Under the pieces are notes generated by a model. It did not search any database, was not told the DNA's origin, and worked only from the letters and a program-made list of their open reading frames with translations. Below, piece by piece: positions 22,682-30,545 of a stretch of 39,582 nt of DNA. Both the position numbers and the translations under genes were made by a program. Position 1 is the stretch's first letter, and each line of letters starts with the position of its first letter. The DNA comes from Opitutaceae bacterium (lineage in GTDB: Bacteria; Verrucomicrobiota; Verrucomicrobiia; Opitutales; Opitutaceae), in NCBI GenBank assembly GCA_019634615.1, contig JAHCAZ010000032.1:1-39582 (forward strand), given 5' to 3'.

Positions 22682-23860
22682 ATGGGCGCGTCCGTCCCGG
22701 GATTCTGGGCCTGCCTGGCCCGCGAGTTGACCGAACTTCGCCGGCCCGGGGAACAGATTGCCCTGCTCTGGCTGCCGCTGGCGGGGGTGGTCCTGGCGTG
22801 GGCGATCTTCGCCCGCGGGGTGATGGAGGACCTGCCCGTGGCGGTTGTGGATCACGACGCGACGGCCACGTCGCGGCAATTCATCCGCGCCCTCGACGCC
22901 ACTGCCGGCCTGCGCGTCAGCGCGCGACCACCGATGCTGGACGAGGCGTGGGCGCAGCTGCGCCGCGGCGACGTTTACGGCGTCGTGCTCGTGCCGCGGG
23001 ATTTTGCGCAGGATCTGAAGGGCGGGCGGGCCGTCGAGCTCCCCGCGTGGTACAACGCCCAGTATCTCACGGCCGGCAACGTCGTCGCCCGCGACCTGCA
23101 GACCGCCGTGGCCGGCTTCGGCGCCAGCGTCGAGGCCCGCGGTCGCCTGGCACGCGGCGAGACCCGTGCGATCGCAAGCGTGCGGCTGAACCCCGTGGGG
23201 ACGCAACGGAGCACCTTGTTCAACCCGGAGATGAACTACGGGCCGTTCCTCGTGACCGGGATCGGTGCCGCGATCCTGCATATCGCCGCCATGCTCGCCG
23301 CGGTGCGCGCCGTCGGCCGCGAGTTGCGCGACGGCACGGCGCCGGCCTGGCTCGCCAGCGCCGGCGGGAGCCGTGGGGTTGCGCTGGCGGCCAAGCTGGC
23401 GGTGCCCTTTGCCGTGCAGGTGACGCTCGGGCTGGGCATGCTGATCGCCTGGCATGGCCTGTTGGGCTGGCCCGTGCGCGGTCACGGCTGGCTGCTGGCG
23501 GCCGGCATGGTCGGCCTCGTGGCCGCCTACGTGGCGCTGGGCGCGGCGTTCGCGCTGGTGACCGCGAATTATCGGCTCGCGAGCAGCGCGGCCGCGTTTT
23601 TCACGGCGCCGGCGCTGGCGTTCGGCGGTGTGACCTTCCCGCTCGAGTCGATGCCCGGGCCGGCCTGGGGGTGGGGTCGGCTGCTCCCGCTCACCTCCTA
23701 CCTCCAGCTGCAGATTGAGCAGACCGCCCGCGGCGCGCCGTTGGCGGTTTCGTTGCCGCAACTCCTGGCGCTTTGCGGATACGCGCTGGCGGGTACGGCC
23801 GTGGCGCTCGCGCTGGTGCGCTGGCGGGCGCTGGACCCCAAGTCGTGGGGGCACCGATGA
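22682..23860 (+). CDS. ABC-2 type transporter permease (first of two)
   Basis: The 392-aa inner-membrane protein has the ABC-2 permease layout. One N-terminal span (QIALLWLPLAGVVLAWAIFA) precedes a large periplasmic domain with LPVAVVDHDATATSRQFIRA, then about five spans toward the C-terminus, including the characteristic FGGVTFPLESMPGPAWGWGR. The periplasmic PVAVVDxD start is shared with the next gene, so the pair arose by duplication. The product probably joins the TolC- and HlyD-type proteins in exporting an unknown compound. Its last codons overlap the next gene by 4 bp (ATGA). Confidence 0.9.
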   Translation: MGASVPGFWACLARELTELRRPGEQIALLWLPLAGVVLAWAIFARGVMEDLPVAVVDHDATATSRQFIRALDATAGLRVSARPPMLDEAWAQLRRGDVYGVVLVPRDFAQDLKGGRAVELPAWYNAQYLTAGNVVARDLQTAVAGFGASVEARGRLARGETRAIASVRLNPVGTQRSTLFNPEMNYGPFLVTGIGAAILHIAAMLAAVRAVGRELRDGTAPAWLASAGGSRGVALAAKLAVPFAVQVTLGLGMLIAWHGLLGWPVRGHGWLLAAGMVGLVAAYVALGAAFALVTANYRLASSAAAFFTAPALAFGGVTFPLESMPGPAWGWGRLLPLTSYLQLQIEQTARGAPLAVSLPQLLALCGYALAGTAVALALVRWRALDPKSWGHR

Positions 23861-24978
23861 ACACCTTCCGGGCAGGCTGGAACGAGACCTGGCGCCGCGT
23901 GCTGACCGACAACGGGGCGCGCCTGCTACTCATCGTGGCGCCCCTGCTGTATTCACTGTTTTATCCACTGCCGTACCTGCGGGAGATCGTGCGCGAGGTG
24001 CCCGTGGCCGTTGTGGACCTCGACGCCAGCAGCCTCAGCCGCCAGCTCATCCGCGCGGTCGAGGCGCACGAGACTCTGCGCGTCGCACTGCGCTGCGATT
24101 CCCTCGCGGAGGCCGAGGCCGCCGTGAAGGCCGGCGACGTGCGCGGCTACCTCGCCGTGCCGGCGAAGTTCCGCGCCGACGTGCTCACCGGGCGGCCGAC
24201 GACCGTGGCCTATGGCGGCGACGCCACGTATTTCCTGCAGTTCAAGCAGGTCCTGGCGGGCTTCGCCGAGACCACCGGTACGTTGAATGCCAGCATCAAG
24301 GCCCGGCAGTTTCTCGCGGCCGGCCGCACCCGCGACGGCGCGCTAGCCGGGGCCGTGCCCGTGACCCTGCGCGGACATGCCGTGGGCAACAGCCGCGAGG
24401 GGTATGCCGCCTACCTGATCCCGGCGGTCTTCATGCTCATCCTGCAGCAGACCCTGCTGCTGGGTGTGGGTCTCCTGCGCGGCACCGCCTACGAGACCGA
24501 GCGGGCGATGCCCGCGCTGGCGCCGGCCGGGTTTGCCGGCATGGTGGCGGCGTTGACGACGCTTTACCTCGCGCACGGCATATTTCACCTCGGCGCGGCG
24601 GCGTGGATCTATGACCTGCCGCGGCACGGGCAGCCGGGCTGGCTGATGTTCTTCATGGTGCCGTTTGTCCTGGCCAGTGTGGTCTTCGCGCTGGCCTGGA
24701 GCGGCGTTTGTCGGCGGCGCGAGGCGTCGATCCATTTTTTCCTGATCACGTCGATTCCGTTGCTCTTTCTGGCCGGCACGAGCTGGCCCTTCGAGAGCAT
24801 GCCGGGACCGCTGCCGTGGCTCGCGCGGTTAGTGCCGTCGACCGCCGGCGTGCAGGGCGTGCTGCGGCTCAATGCGCTCGGCGCCCAGTGGCCCGAGGTC
24901 GAGGCCTGGTGGTGGCTCCTGTGGGCCCTGGTCGCCGCCTATGCGTGGCCCGCGTGGCGGAGTTGGCGCCGCCGCTAG
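23857..24978 (+). CDS. ABC-2 type transporter permease (second of two)
   Basis: The 373-aa paralogue of the preceding gene has an N-terminal span (LLLIVAPLLYSLFYPLPYLR), a periplasmic domain starting VPVAVVDLDASSLSRQLIRA, and C-terminal spans including FLAGTSWPFESMPGPLPWLA. ATG 23857 overlaps the upstream TGA; the frame is open further upstream but only inside the neighbour. Two different permeases suggest a heterodimer. No ATP-binding subunit lies in this operon or elsewhere in the window. It ends 29 bp from the convergent YCII-domain gene. Confidence 0.9.
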   Translation: MNTFRAGWNETWRRVLTDNGARLLLIVAPLLYSLFYPLPYLREIVREVPVAVVDLDASSLSRQLIRAVEAHETLRVALRCDSLAEAEAAVKAGDVRGYLAVPAKFRADVLTGRPTTVAYGGDATYFLQFKQVLAGFAETTGTLNASIKARQFLAAGRTRDGALAGAVPVTLRGHAVGNSREGYAAYLIPAVFMLILQQTLLLGVGLLRGTAYETERAMPALAPAGFAGMVAALTTLYLAHGIFHLGAAAWIYDLPRHGQPGWLMFFMVPFVLASVVFALAWSGVCRRREASIHFFLITSIPLLFLAGTSWPFESMPGPLPWLARLVPSTAGVQGVLRLNALGAQWPEVEAWWWLLWALVAAYAWPAWRSWRRR

Positions 24979-25007
24979 GCGGCGGACGGCTTGCCCTGAA
25001 ACCCGTC

Positions 25008-25406
25008 CTACCGGGCCCGCTTGCGCCGGCGGCGCTCCTCGCTCTGGCGCATCATATCGCTGAGGTCGGCGGCGGGGCGGATCTCCCACGGGCCGAAGGT
25101 GGCGCCCGGGTGCTTCGAAATCAGCTCGACCGCGTGGTTCAGGTCGCGGGCCTCCAGGATCATGATGCCGCCGAGTTGTTCCTTGGTTTCGGCAAAGGGG
25201 CCGTCGGTAACGACAACGCGGCCGTTGGCGTAGCGCAGGGTCATGGCGGTGTTGGGTGGTTGCAGGGCTTCGCCACCCTTGAAATGGCCGTTCGCACGCA
25301 ACTGGTCGTCGTAGTCGAAGCAGCTGTCCATCATGGCGTGCCACTCCGTCTCCGAGGTGGTGACGGGCACGTTGGGATCGATGTAACCGAGGCAGATGAA
25401 TTTCAT
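25008..25406 (-). CDS. YCII/DGPF-domain protein
   Basis: The 132-aa small protein of the YCII-related (DGPF) family starts MKFICLGYIDP and carries the eponymous motif VVVTDGPFAETKEQLGGIMI. The following strand-helix ILEARDLNHAVELISKHPGA and GPWEIRPA are the conserved C-terminal half. A basic tail (EERRRRKRAR) ends the protein. The biochemical role of DGPF proteins is not established. They are the standard genomic partner of ECF42-type sigma factors, and such a sigma factor is encoded directly upstream on the same strand. A candidate sigma-dependent promoter lies at 25456-25483. Confidence 0.92.
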   Translation of the reverse strand: MKFICLGYIDPNVPVTTSETEWHAMMDSCFDYDDQLRANGHFKGGEALQPPNTAMTLRYANGRVVVTDGPFAETKEQLGGIMILEARDLNHAVELISKHPGATFGPWEIRPAADLSDMMRQSEERRRRKRAR

Positions 25407-25455
25407 GGTGTGGTAGTGGGGAACGGACCCGGAATTGGGCGTCGTTCAGGAGATA

Positions 25456-25483
25456 GTCGATTGGCGGGACGTGAATTCGACCG
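25456..25483 (-). promoter_or_regulatory. Candidate ECF-type promoter before the DGPF gene
   Basis: On the minus strand GGTCGA (25483-25478) and CGACT (25460-25456) are spaced 17 bp apart, about 50 bp before the start codon at 25406. As I recall, ECF42 promoters read about TGTCGA at -35 and CGA(T/C)C at -10, so this is one or two bases off at each box. Autoregulated ECF modules commonly keep such a site in front of the partner gene. Confidence 0.45.
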
Positions 25484-25499
25484 CCGGGAGGAAAATTTA

Positions 25500-26747
25500 T
25501 CAGCCGAGCTCGCGCAGCCGGCGTTCCAGGAACCGCCGTTCCGGGTCGGACGGCGCGAGGGCCAGCGCCTGCCGGTAGGCCGCAGCGGCCTCGTCGCGGC
25601 GACCCAGGCGGCGGCAGAGGTCGGCTCGGGCGGCATGGGCCAGATGGTAGTCGGTCAGTTCGCCGCGGGCGAGCAACGCGTCCACCAGCGCCAGCCCCGC
25701 GGCCGGGCCTTCGTGCATCGCGACGGCGACCGCGCGGTTGAGCTCGATGACGGGCGAGGGCTGCAGTGCGAGCAGCGCCGCGTACAAGGCGCTGATCCGG
25801 CGCCAATCGGTGTCCGCCGCCGTGCGCGCCTCGGCGTGGACCGCCGCGATTGCCGCCTGGAGCGTGTACGGGCCGACCTGCCGGGTCGCGAGCACGGGAG
25901 CGAGGAGGGCGAGGCCCTCGCGGATCAGGGCCTGGTTCCAAGCGGAGCGATCCTGCTGCTCCAGCAGGATCGGCTCCCCGGCCGTGTCGGTCCGCGCGAG
26001 GCGGCGCGATTCATGCAGGAGCATGAGGGCGAGGAGCCCGGTGACTTCCGGATCGGGCAGGAGCTCGTGCAGCACGCGGCCGAGACGGATCGCCTCGGCG
26101 GAAAGCTCACTCCGGGTCAGCGCCGGGCCGGCGGAGGCGGCATAGCCCTCGTTGAACAACAGGTAAACGACGGCCAGCACGGCCCCGAGGCGCGCGGGCA
26201 ACTCGGGGCCGGACGGCACCTGGTAGGGGATGCGCTCGTCGCGGATCCGCGCCTTGGCGCGCACGATCCGCTGGGCGATGGTCGGGGCCGACGTGAGGAA
26301 GGCGCGGGCGATCTCCTCGGTCGTGAGGCCGCAGACCTCGCGCAAGGTGAGCGCGGCGCGCGCGTCGGCCGGCAGGGCGGGGTGGCAGCAGGTGAAGATC
26401 AGCCGCAGCCGGTCGTCGGGCAGCTCGTCGTCGGTCCCGACCGGGGAGCCACCGCGGGCGTGCAAGGTTGCGGCGATGTCCGCCTGGGCGGCGTCGAGGC
26501 GCCCGCGGCGCCGCCGGGCGTCGATGGCCTTGAAACGCGCGGTGGAGATGAGCCAGGCGCGCGGGCTGGCCGGCCGGCCCTCGACCGGCCAGCGTTGGAG
26601 GGCCACCCCGAAGGCGTCGTGCATCGCGTCCTCGGCGGCGTCGAAGTCGCCGAGGACGCGGACGAGCGTCGCGAGGATGCGCCCGGCCTCGGCCCGGTAG
26701 ATGGCGTCAAGGTCGCTGCGAAGGTCGCCGCTGGGGAGATCGGCCAT
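25500..26747 (-). CDS. ECF42-type RNA polymerase sigma factor with C-terminal TPR-like extension
   Basis: The 415-aa protein is about twice the length of a simple ECF sigma. The sigma-2 region contains LGDFDAAEDAMHDAFGVALQ and PRAWLISTARFKAIDARRRR. The sigma-4 region contains LTLREVCGLTTEEIARAFLT and APTIAQRIVRAKARIRDERI. Then comes the long helical extension (LAVVYLLFNEGYAAS, PSPVIELNRAVAVAMHEGPA, LCRRLGRRDEAAAAYRQALA) with tetratricopeptide-like repeats. This extension, plus a neighbouring DGPF gene, defines the ECF42 group, in which the C-terminal part replaces an anti-sigma factor as the control element. Two small membrane-protein genes precede it (51-bp gap). Confidence 0.93.
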   Translation of the reverse strand: MADLPSGDLRSDLDAIYRAEAGRILATLVRVLGDFDAAEDAMHDAFGVALQRWPVEGRPASPRAWLISTARFKAIDARRRRGRLDAAQADIAATLHARGGSPVGTDDELPDDRLRLIFTCCHPALPADARAALTLREVCGLTTEEIARAFLTSAPTIAQRIVRAKARIRDERIPYQVPSGPELPARLGAVLAVVYLLFNEGYAASAGPALTRSELSAEAIRLGRVLHELLPDPEVTGLLALMLLHESRRLARTDTAGEPILLEQQDRSAWNQALIREGLALLAPVLATRQVGPYTLQAAIAAVHAEARTAADTDWRRISALYAALLALQPSPVIELNRAVAVAMHEGPAAGLALVDALLARGELTDYHLAHAARADLCRRLGRRDEAAAAYRQALALAPSDPERRFLERRLRELG

Positions 26748-26798
26748 GCGGCCGCGAGGAGAACGGTCTGGCGGCCCGCGGGCAAGCCTGCGGGCGGG

Positions 26799-27176
26799 TC
26801 AGGCGGCGTCGCCTGCGTAGGCGCGGCGCCAGGCCAGCATGGCGACGGCGGCCCCGGCCGCGTAGGCGGCCACGTCGACCCCGTCGCCCTGGGCGTGGGC
26901 GAAGAGGCGCGGGCCGACGACCTCGGCGGCGACCGACCAGATCACGAGGTGGAAGAGGACCTCGGTCCAGCGCGGGGCCGCATCATCCCGGCGCAACCCG
27001 AGCCACCGCTCGAGGAGGAGCATCAGCGGCAGGGCGGCCGGGATGAGGAGGCAGTCGTTGAAATGCCCGCGGAGGAACCCGTTCTTGAGCGCCGCCGGCA
27101 CGGCCCAGCGGTTCGTCGCGTACAGCGCGCAGGCGATCCAGCAGGTGCGGTCGCGGGCGTAGCCGAAGCGCCTCAC
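26799..27176 (-). CDS. Integral membrane protein, hypothetical (125 aa)
   Basis: The product begins at a GTG (27176) with VRRFGYARDRTCWIACALYA and contains about three membrane segments: ACALYATNRW region, DCLLIPAALPLMLLLERWLG, and YAAGAAVAMLAWRR near the end. The motif RGHFNDCLLIPAALPLMLLL, with a polar FND before a membrane helix, looks conserved but I cannot name the family. The start overlaps the stop of the 30-aa upstream frame (GTGA), implying coupled translation. It lies 51 bp upstream of the ECF sigma gene on the same strand. Codon use matches the surroundings. Confidence 0.65.
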   Translation of the reverse strand: MRRFGYARDRTCWIACALYATNRWAVPAALKNGFLRGHFNDCLLIPAALPLMLLLERWLGLRRDDAAPRWTEVLFHLVIWSVAAEVVGPRLFAHAQGDGVDVAAYAAGAAVAMLAWRRAYAGDAA

Positions 27177-27265
27177 AGCAGCGCGCAGAGGGCGAGGCCC
27201 ACGCCAAAGGTGAGCAGCGTCTTGAGGATCGGATTCAGGTATACGAAGGAGCGAGGATCGATCAT
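27173..27265 (-). CDS. 30-aa membrane micropeptide, coupled to the next gene
   Basis: ATG 27265 opens a 31-codon frame encoding MIDPRSFVYLNPILKTLLTF followed by GVGLALCALL, a single hydrophobic helix with a short polar head. Its TGA overlaps the GTG of the 125-aa membrane protein gene (GTGA, 27176-27173). Overlap and membrane character on both sides suggest a small subunit or a translational leader. It is too short for default gene finders. I know no family. Upstream, CGCCCCA ... TGGGGCG (27299-27323) forms a stem-loop in the leader. Confidence 0.45.
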   Translation of the reverse strand: MIDPRSFVYLNPILKTLLTFGVGLALCALL

Positions 27266-27352
27266 GGTGGGAAGGGCGCGGCGCCGGACCGGCCGCGACG
27301 CCCCAGAAAAACATCGTGGGGCGATATAAATCAACCCCCTTTTCCGGCCGGT

Positions 27353-28405
27353 TCAGGAGCGCCGCCGCGGGTCGAGCTCCCGGGGGAGGAAGCAGGGATT
27401 GCAGAGCGCGCTGTCCTCGAACAGCGCCGGCGCGAGCCGGCGGTGCCCGCCGGGACGGAGCGCGTGGGTGGCGGTGACGTGATCGAAGGTGCGGTAGCGC
27501 AGCTCCTTGACGAAGACGGCCTCGACGCCGCGCCGGCCGAGGACGATGCAACCCCAGCCGCAGGCCTCGCCGATGCCGTAGGCCACGGCCGGGAAGGCGG
27601 CGTGCAGGCGGCGCCGGTACTGCCAGAGCGCCGATTTGTGCGTGTGGCCCGACAGCACGAGGCGCACACACGGCGCTTGGTTGATCAAGGCCAACGCCGC
27701 GAAATCGCGCAGGCGGTGGTCGTCCACCCAGTTGCCGACCGACACGAAGGGGCGGTGGACGGCAATGATGGTCGGGGTCTTGGGATCCGACGCGAGCTGG
27801 GCCTCGAGCCACGCGCGCTGCCGGTTCGAGAGGTTGTGATCCTGCCGCGAGTCGAGGGCGATGAAGCGCCAGCCGTGGCGAACACTGGCATGGTAGAAAT
27901 CATGGTCCTCGACGGGATCGACCCAGCCATCGCGCTTCAGGCCGCGCAGCAGGCGGCCGAGGCGCTTGGACATGGGCTTGTCGGCATGGTCGTGGTTGCC
28001 GAGCAGCGGGAGCGTCGGCAGGCCGGGCGGGAGGTGGGCGTCGAGCAGCCGCTGCAGTTCGGCAAATTCGTCGGCCGGCGCCTCGCCGCCGCAGCCGCTG
28101 TCGGCGAGGTCGCCGCCGAGGATGAGCAGGTCAGCCGCGGGGCGCAGCGCGGCGAGCTCGGCGAGGGCGATTTGAAAGTTGGCGGAGCAGTCGACGTGGT
28201 GGCCGTAGACGTCGAAAGGCACGGGCCTGAGCCCGGGGTAGTCGCGGCGGGCGTGAAGGTGCAGGTCGCTCATCCAGGCGACCGCGGTGGCGCCGGGGCC
28301 GGCGCGGCGCTTGGCGGCGGCCACGGCGGCCGAGAGCGGCGCCAGGGAGGCCCGGGCGCGGCGGAGGTCGGCGGCAGACGGCGGGCGATTATGGGGGAGA
28401 GACAT
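27353..28405 (-). CDS. Calcineurin-like metallophosphoesterase
   Basis: The 350-aa product carries the five metallophosphoesterase motifs: SDLHLH (D47, H49), LGGDLADSG (G97-), GNHDH (136-140), VHRPF and SGHTHKS. These bind a dinuclear metal centre that hydrolyses phosphomono- or diesters. There is no signal peptide, so it is cytosolic. An N-terminal helical segment of about 40 residues (SAADLRRARASLAPLSAAVA) precedes the catalytic domain. The C-terminal tail has ALCNPCFLPRELDPRRR. The start at ATG 28405 is chosen because the upstream frame is repeat DNA. Substrate is unknown; the layout resembles cyclic-nucleotide or 3',5'-phosphodiesterase (CpdA-like) members. Confidence 0.9.
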   Translation of the reverse strand: MSLPHNRPPSAADLRRARASLAPLSAAVAAAKRRAGPGATAVAWMSDLHLHARRDYPGLRPVPFDVYGHHVDCSANFQIALAELAALRPAADLLILGGDLADSGCGGEAPADEFAELQRLLDAHLPPGLPTLPLLGNHDHADKPMSKRLGRLLRGLKRDGWVDPVEDHDFYHASVRHGWRFIALDSRQDHNLSNRQRAWLEAQLASDPKTPTIIAVHRPFVSVGNWVDDHRLRDFAALALINQAPCVRLVLSGHTHKSALWQYRRRLHAAFPAVAYGIGEACGWGCIVLGRRGVEAVFVKELRYRTFDHVTATHALRPGGHRRLAPALFEDSALCNPCFLPRELDPRRRS

Positions 28406-28409
28406 GTGA

Positions 28410-28508
28410 GGAACGCTAATCTGCGCTGATCTACACTGATGATGAACCAATATAATTTTGCTGGTATGGCGGATCGGATCAGCGCGGATCAGCGTCGATC
28501 AGCGTTCC
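28410..28508. repeat. GGAACGCTGATC-type palindrome, copy 1
   Basis: The left arm GGAACGCTAATCTGCGCTGA and the right arm GGATCAGCGTCGATCAGCGT followed by TCC pair around an AT-rich loop. Arms consist of degenerate repeats of (G/A)CGCTGATC. A second copy lies at 33234-33305. Confidence 0.75.
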
Positions 28509-28509
28509 T

Positions 28510-28665
28510 TCATTTCCGGAACCCGCTGGAGGCGATGCCGGTGATGGCGAGCATGGCGGCAAAGACGAGGCCGGCGCCGGTGGCGGGGATGCGGTGGAGC
28601 AGGAGGAGGAGCGCCAGCAGGAGGCAGACGATCAGCATGACGATCACGGCATGTTTGGCCTTCAT
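28510..28665 (-). CDS. Small membrane protein (51 aa), hypothetical
   Basis: ATG 28665 opens a 52-codon frame, MKAKHAVIVMLIVCLLLALL and onward, with two hydrophobic helices (about residues 6-23 and 31-45) and a short basic C-terminus (GFRK). It fits between two palindromic repeats, with its stop two bases from the copy at 28410-28508. No family is recognised. A basic N-terminus and long leucine run support translation, but nothing else does. Confidence 0.45.
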   Translation of the reverse strand: MKAKHAVIVMLIVCLLLALLLLLHRIPATGAGLVFAAMLAITGIASSGFRK

Positions 28666-28675
28666 GGGGGGCAGA

Positions 28676-28777
28676 AGTAGCGAGTAGTGGGTAGCGGGTA
28701 GCGAGCATTATCCAGCGCCAAGCCGAGCAGGCTCGACAAAAAAACTACTCGATACCCGCTGCTCGCTACTCACTACT
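28676..28777. repeat. AGTAGCGAGTAG-type palindrome, copy 1
   Basis: The left arm AGTAGCGAGTAGTGGGTAGC... is built from repeats of GTAGCG(A/G). The right arm GCTGCTCGCTACTCACTACT is its imperfect complement. Copy 2, in the same orientation and with a related loop (GCATT...CGCCAAG), lies at 29108-29210, so the copies bracket the Dabb gene. Confidence 0.8.
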
Positions 28778-28787
28778 GCCCCCGGCC

Positions 28788-29087
28788 ATGCTCATCCACT
28801 CCGTCTATTTCTGGCTGAAACCCGAACTCACTCCGGCGCAGCGCGCGGAGTTCCTGACGGCGCTGGAGGCGCTGAAGGACGTGCCGAGCGTGAAGCAGTT
28901 TTACCTCGGCAAGCCCGCCGGCGTGACGCCGCGGCCGGTGGTGGACCTGACCTTCGACTACTCGATCACGTGCGTGTTCGCCGACGTCGCCGGCCACAAC
29001 GCCTACCAGGTGCACCCGCTGCACCTCGCTTTCGTCAACACGGGCAAGCCGCTGTGGACCAAGGTGCAGATCTACGACGCGGAGTGA
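28788..29087 (+). CDS. Dabb (stress-responsive alpha/beta barrel) domain protein
   Basis: The 99-aa single-domain protein matches the Dabb family: MLIHSVYFWLKPELTPAQRA, with the conserved opening H-x-V-x-F-x-x-K/L-x-E, and the C-terminal HNAYQVHPLHLAFVNTGKPL, the usual YxxHPxHxxF motif. Dabb domains are dimeric ferredoxin-like barrels of mostly unknown function, some tied to stress or small-molecule binding. The gene is bracketed by two same-orientation palindromes, and its start lies 10 bp after the first. It is oriented opposite to its neighbours. Confidence 0.92.
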   Translation: MLIHSVYFWLKPELTPAQRAEFLTALEALKDVPSVKQFYLGKPAGVTPRPVVDLTFDYSITCVFADVAGHNAYQVHPLHLAFVNTGKPLWTKVQIYDAE

Positions 29088-29107
29088 GGCGACCGCGGAG
29101 CGGTCGC

Positions 29108-29210
29108 AGTAGTGAGTAGCGGGTAGCGAGTGGCGAGCATTGCAAACGCCAAGGACACCATGTGCCAATAGTCCGACCTACTCGCTACCCGCTACTCACT
29201 ACTCGCTACT
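29108..29210. repeat. AGTAGTGAGTAG-type palindrome, copy 2
   Basis: The left arm is AGTAGTGAGTAGCGGGTAGC and the right arm is CTACTCGCTACCCGCTACTC followed by ACTACTCGCTACT. The minus-strand TAG at 29208-29206, inside the right arm, is the stop codon of hflX. Confidence 0.85.
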
Positions 29211-30498
29211 TCTTCAACACGAACGGGGCGAAGTAGCCGGACTGCGCGGGCGGGAAGCGGCCGCGGAGGTAAGTGCCGCCGTCGCGGTGTTCCTGTTCCT
29301 GGATGTGGCCGAGCTGGTGGAGGCGGGCGACGACGTCGTAGCGGTCGTGGGGGACGAGGAGCTCGGAGCTCTGGAACGTGTCGGCGATCAGCTCGACCAG
29401 GCGGGTCTCGAGCGTGTCGAGCCCGGCCCCCGTGTGGGCGCTGATGAACAGCGCGTCGGGCACGAGGTGCTTCGCGCGGCGGAGGTCGGCGGGCTTGGCG
29501 ACGTCGATCTTGTTGAAAACGGTGACGATCGTCTTGTCGGCCGCGCCCAGCTCCTCGAGCACGCTGAGCGTGGTGGTGAGGTGCTTCTCGAAGCCGGGGT
29601 TGGTCACGTCGAGCACGTGGATGAGGAAATCGGCGACAATCGTTTCCTCGAGGGTGGCCTTGAACGCCTCGACGAGGCCGTGCGGGAGGCGGCGGATGAA
29701 GCCGACGGTGTCGGTGACGAGGAGCTTGTGGTTGCCGCGCAGGTGGAGCTGGCGCGTGGTGGGGTCGAGCGTGGCGAAGAGCTTGTCCTCGGCGAGGACG
29801 TGGGCGCCGGTGAGGGCGTTGAGGAGGGAGGACTTGCCGGCGTTGGTGTAGCCGACGATGGACGCGGTGGGGACGGGGACGCGCTGGCGCTTGTGGCGTT
29901 GCACGCCGCGCTGCTTCTGGACCTCGATGAGCTCGCGCTTGAGGCGGATGATACGGTCGTTGACGAGGCGGCGGTCCTGCTCGAGCTGGGTCTCGCCCTC
30001 GCCGCCCATCTTGCCCTTGCCGCGCTGGCGCGAGAGGTGGGTCCACGCGCGCGTCAGGCGGGGCAGCGAATACTCCATGCGCGCGAGGGCGACCTGGAGC
30101 ACGGCCTCGCGCGTGTGGGCGCGGTCGGCGAAGATGTCGAGGATGACCTCCTCGCGGTCGATCACGGCGATGCCGGAGAGCTTTTCCCAGTTGCGCTGCT
30201 GGGCGGGGGAGAGGCGGTCGTCGAAGACGATCAGGTCGGCGTCGACGGCCTTGGCCGCGGCGATGAGTTCCTCGGTCTTGCCGCTGCCGAGGAGGGTGGC
30301 GGGGGTGGGGCGGCGGAGGTTGACGAGCTCGGTGCCGACGACGCCGATGCGGAGGTTTTCGACGAGCTCCTGGAGCTCGGCCATCAGCTCGGCGGCCTCG
30401 CCCTCGGCCATCTCGGGCGTCTGCACGCCCACGAGGAAGGCGCGTTCGCAGCGCTTGGAATCGTCAGTGGAGGGAGTCTCGTCGAGGAAGTCGGCCAT
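29206..30498 (-). CDS. hflX: GTPase HflX
   Basis: The 430-aa ribosome-associated GTPase splits stalled or stress-damaged 70S ribosomes. The N-terminal HflX domain has the nucleotide-binding-like TPATLLGSGKTEEL and VFDDRLSPAQQRNWEKL, followed by the helical linker RGKGKMGGEGETQLEQDRRL. The G domain shows G1 GYTNAGKSS (216-224), G3 DTVGFIRRLPHGLVEAFKAT and G4 FNKID. The C-terminal domain ends PAQSGYFAPFVLKK. Length matches E. coli HflX (426 aa). Its stop codon is inside the palindrome at 29108-29210. No hfq lies beside it. Confidence 0.97.
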   Translation of the reverse strand: MADFLDETPSTDDSKRCERAFLVGVQTPEMAEGEAAELMAELQELVENLRIGVVGTELVNLRRPTPATLLGSGKTEELIAAAKAVDADLIVFDDRLSPAQQRNWEKLSGIAVIDREEVILDIFADRAHTREAVLQVALARMEYSLPRLTRAWTHLSRQRGKGKMGGEGETQLEQDRRLVNDRIIRLKRELIEVQKQRGVQRHKRQRVPVPTASIVGYTNAGKSSLLNALTGAHVLAEDKLFATLDPTTRQLHLRGNHKLLVTDTVGFIRRLPHGLVEAFKATLEETIVADFLIHVLDVTNPGFEKHLTTTLSVLEELGAADKTIVTVFNKIDVAKPADLRRAKHLVPDALFISAHTGAGLDTLETRLVELIADTFQSSELLVPHDRYDVVARLHQLGHIQEQEHRDGGTYLRGRFPPAQSGYFAPFVLKK

Positions 30499-30545
30499 CA
30501 GTGGAAGCCGACACTATTACCCGCCGAGGGTTGCGGGGAAAGAAT

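Noticed and set aside
24708..27329. Approximately 870-codon plus-strand open frame
   Set aside because: It runs antisense to the DGPF, ECF sigma and membrane genes and overlaps the end of the second permease. No family signal is present in its low-complexity translation.
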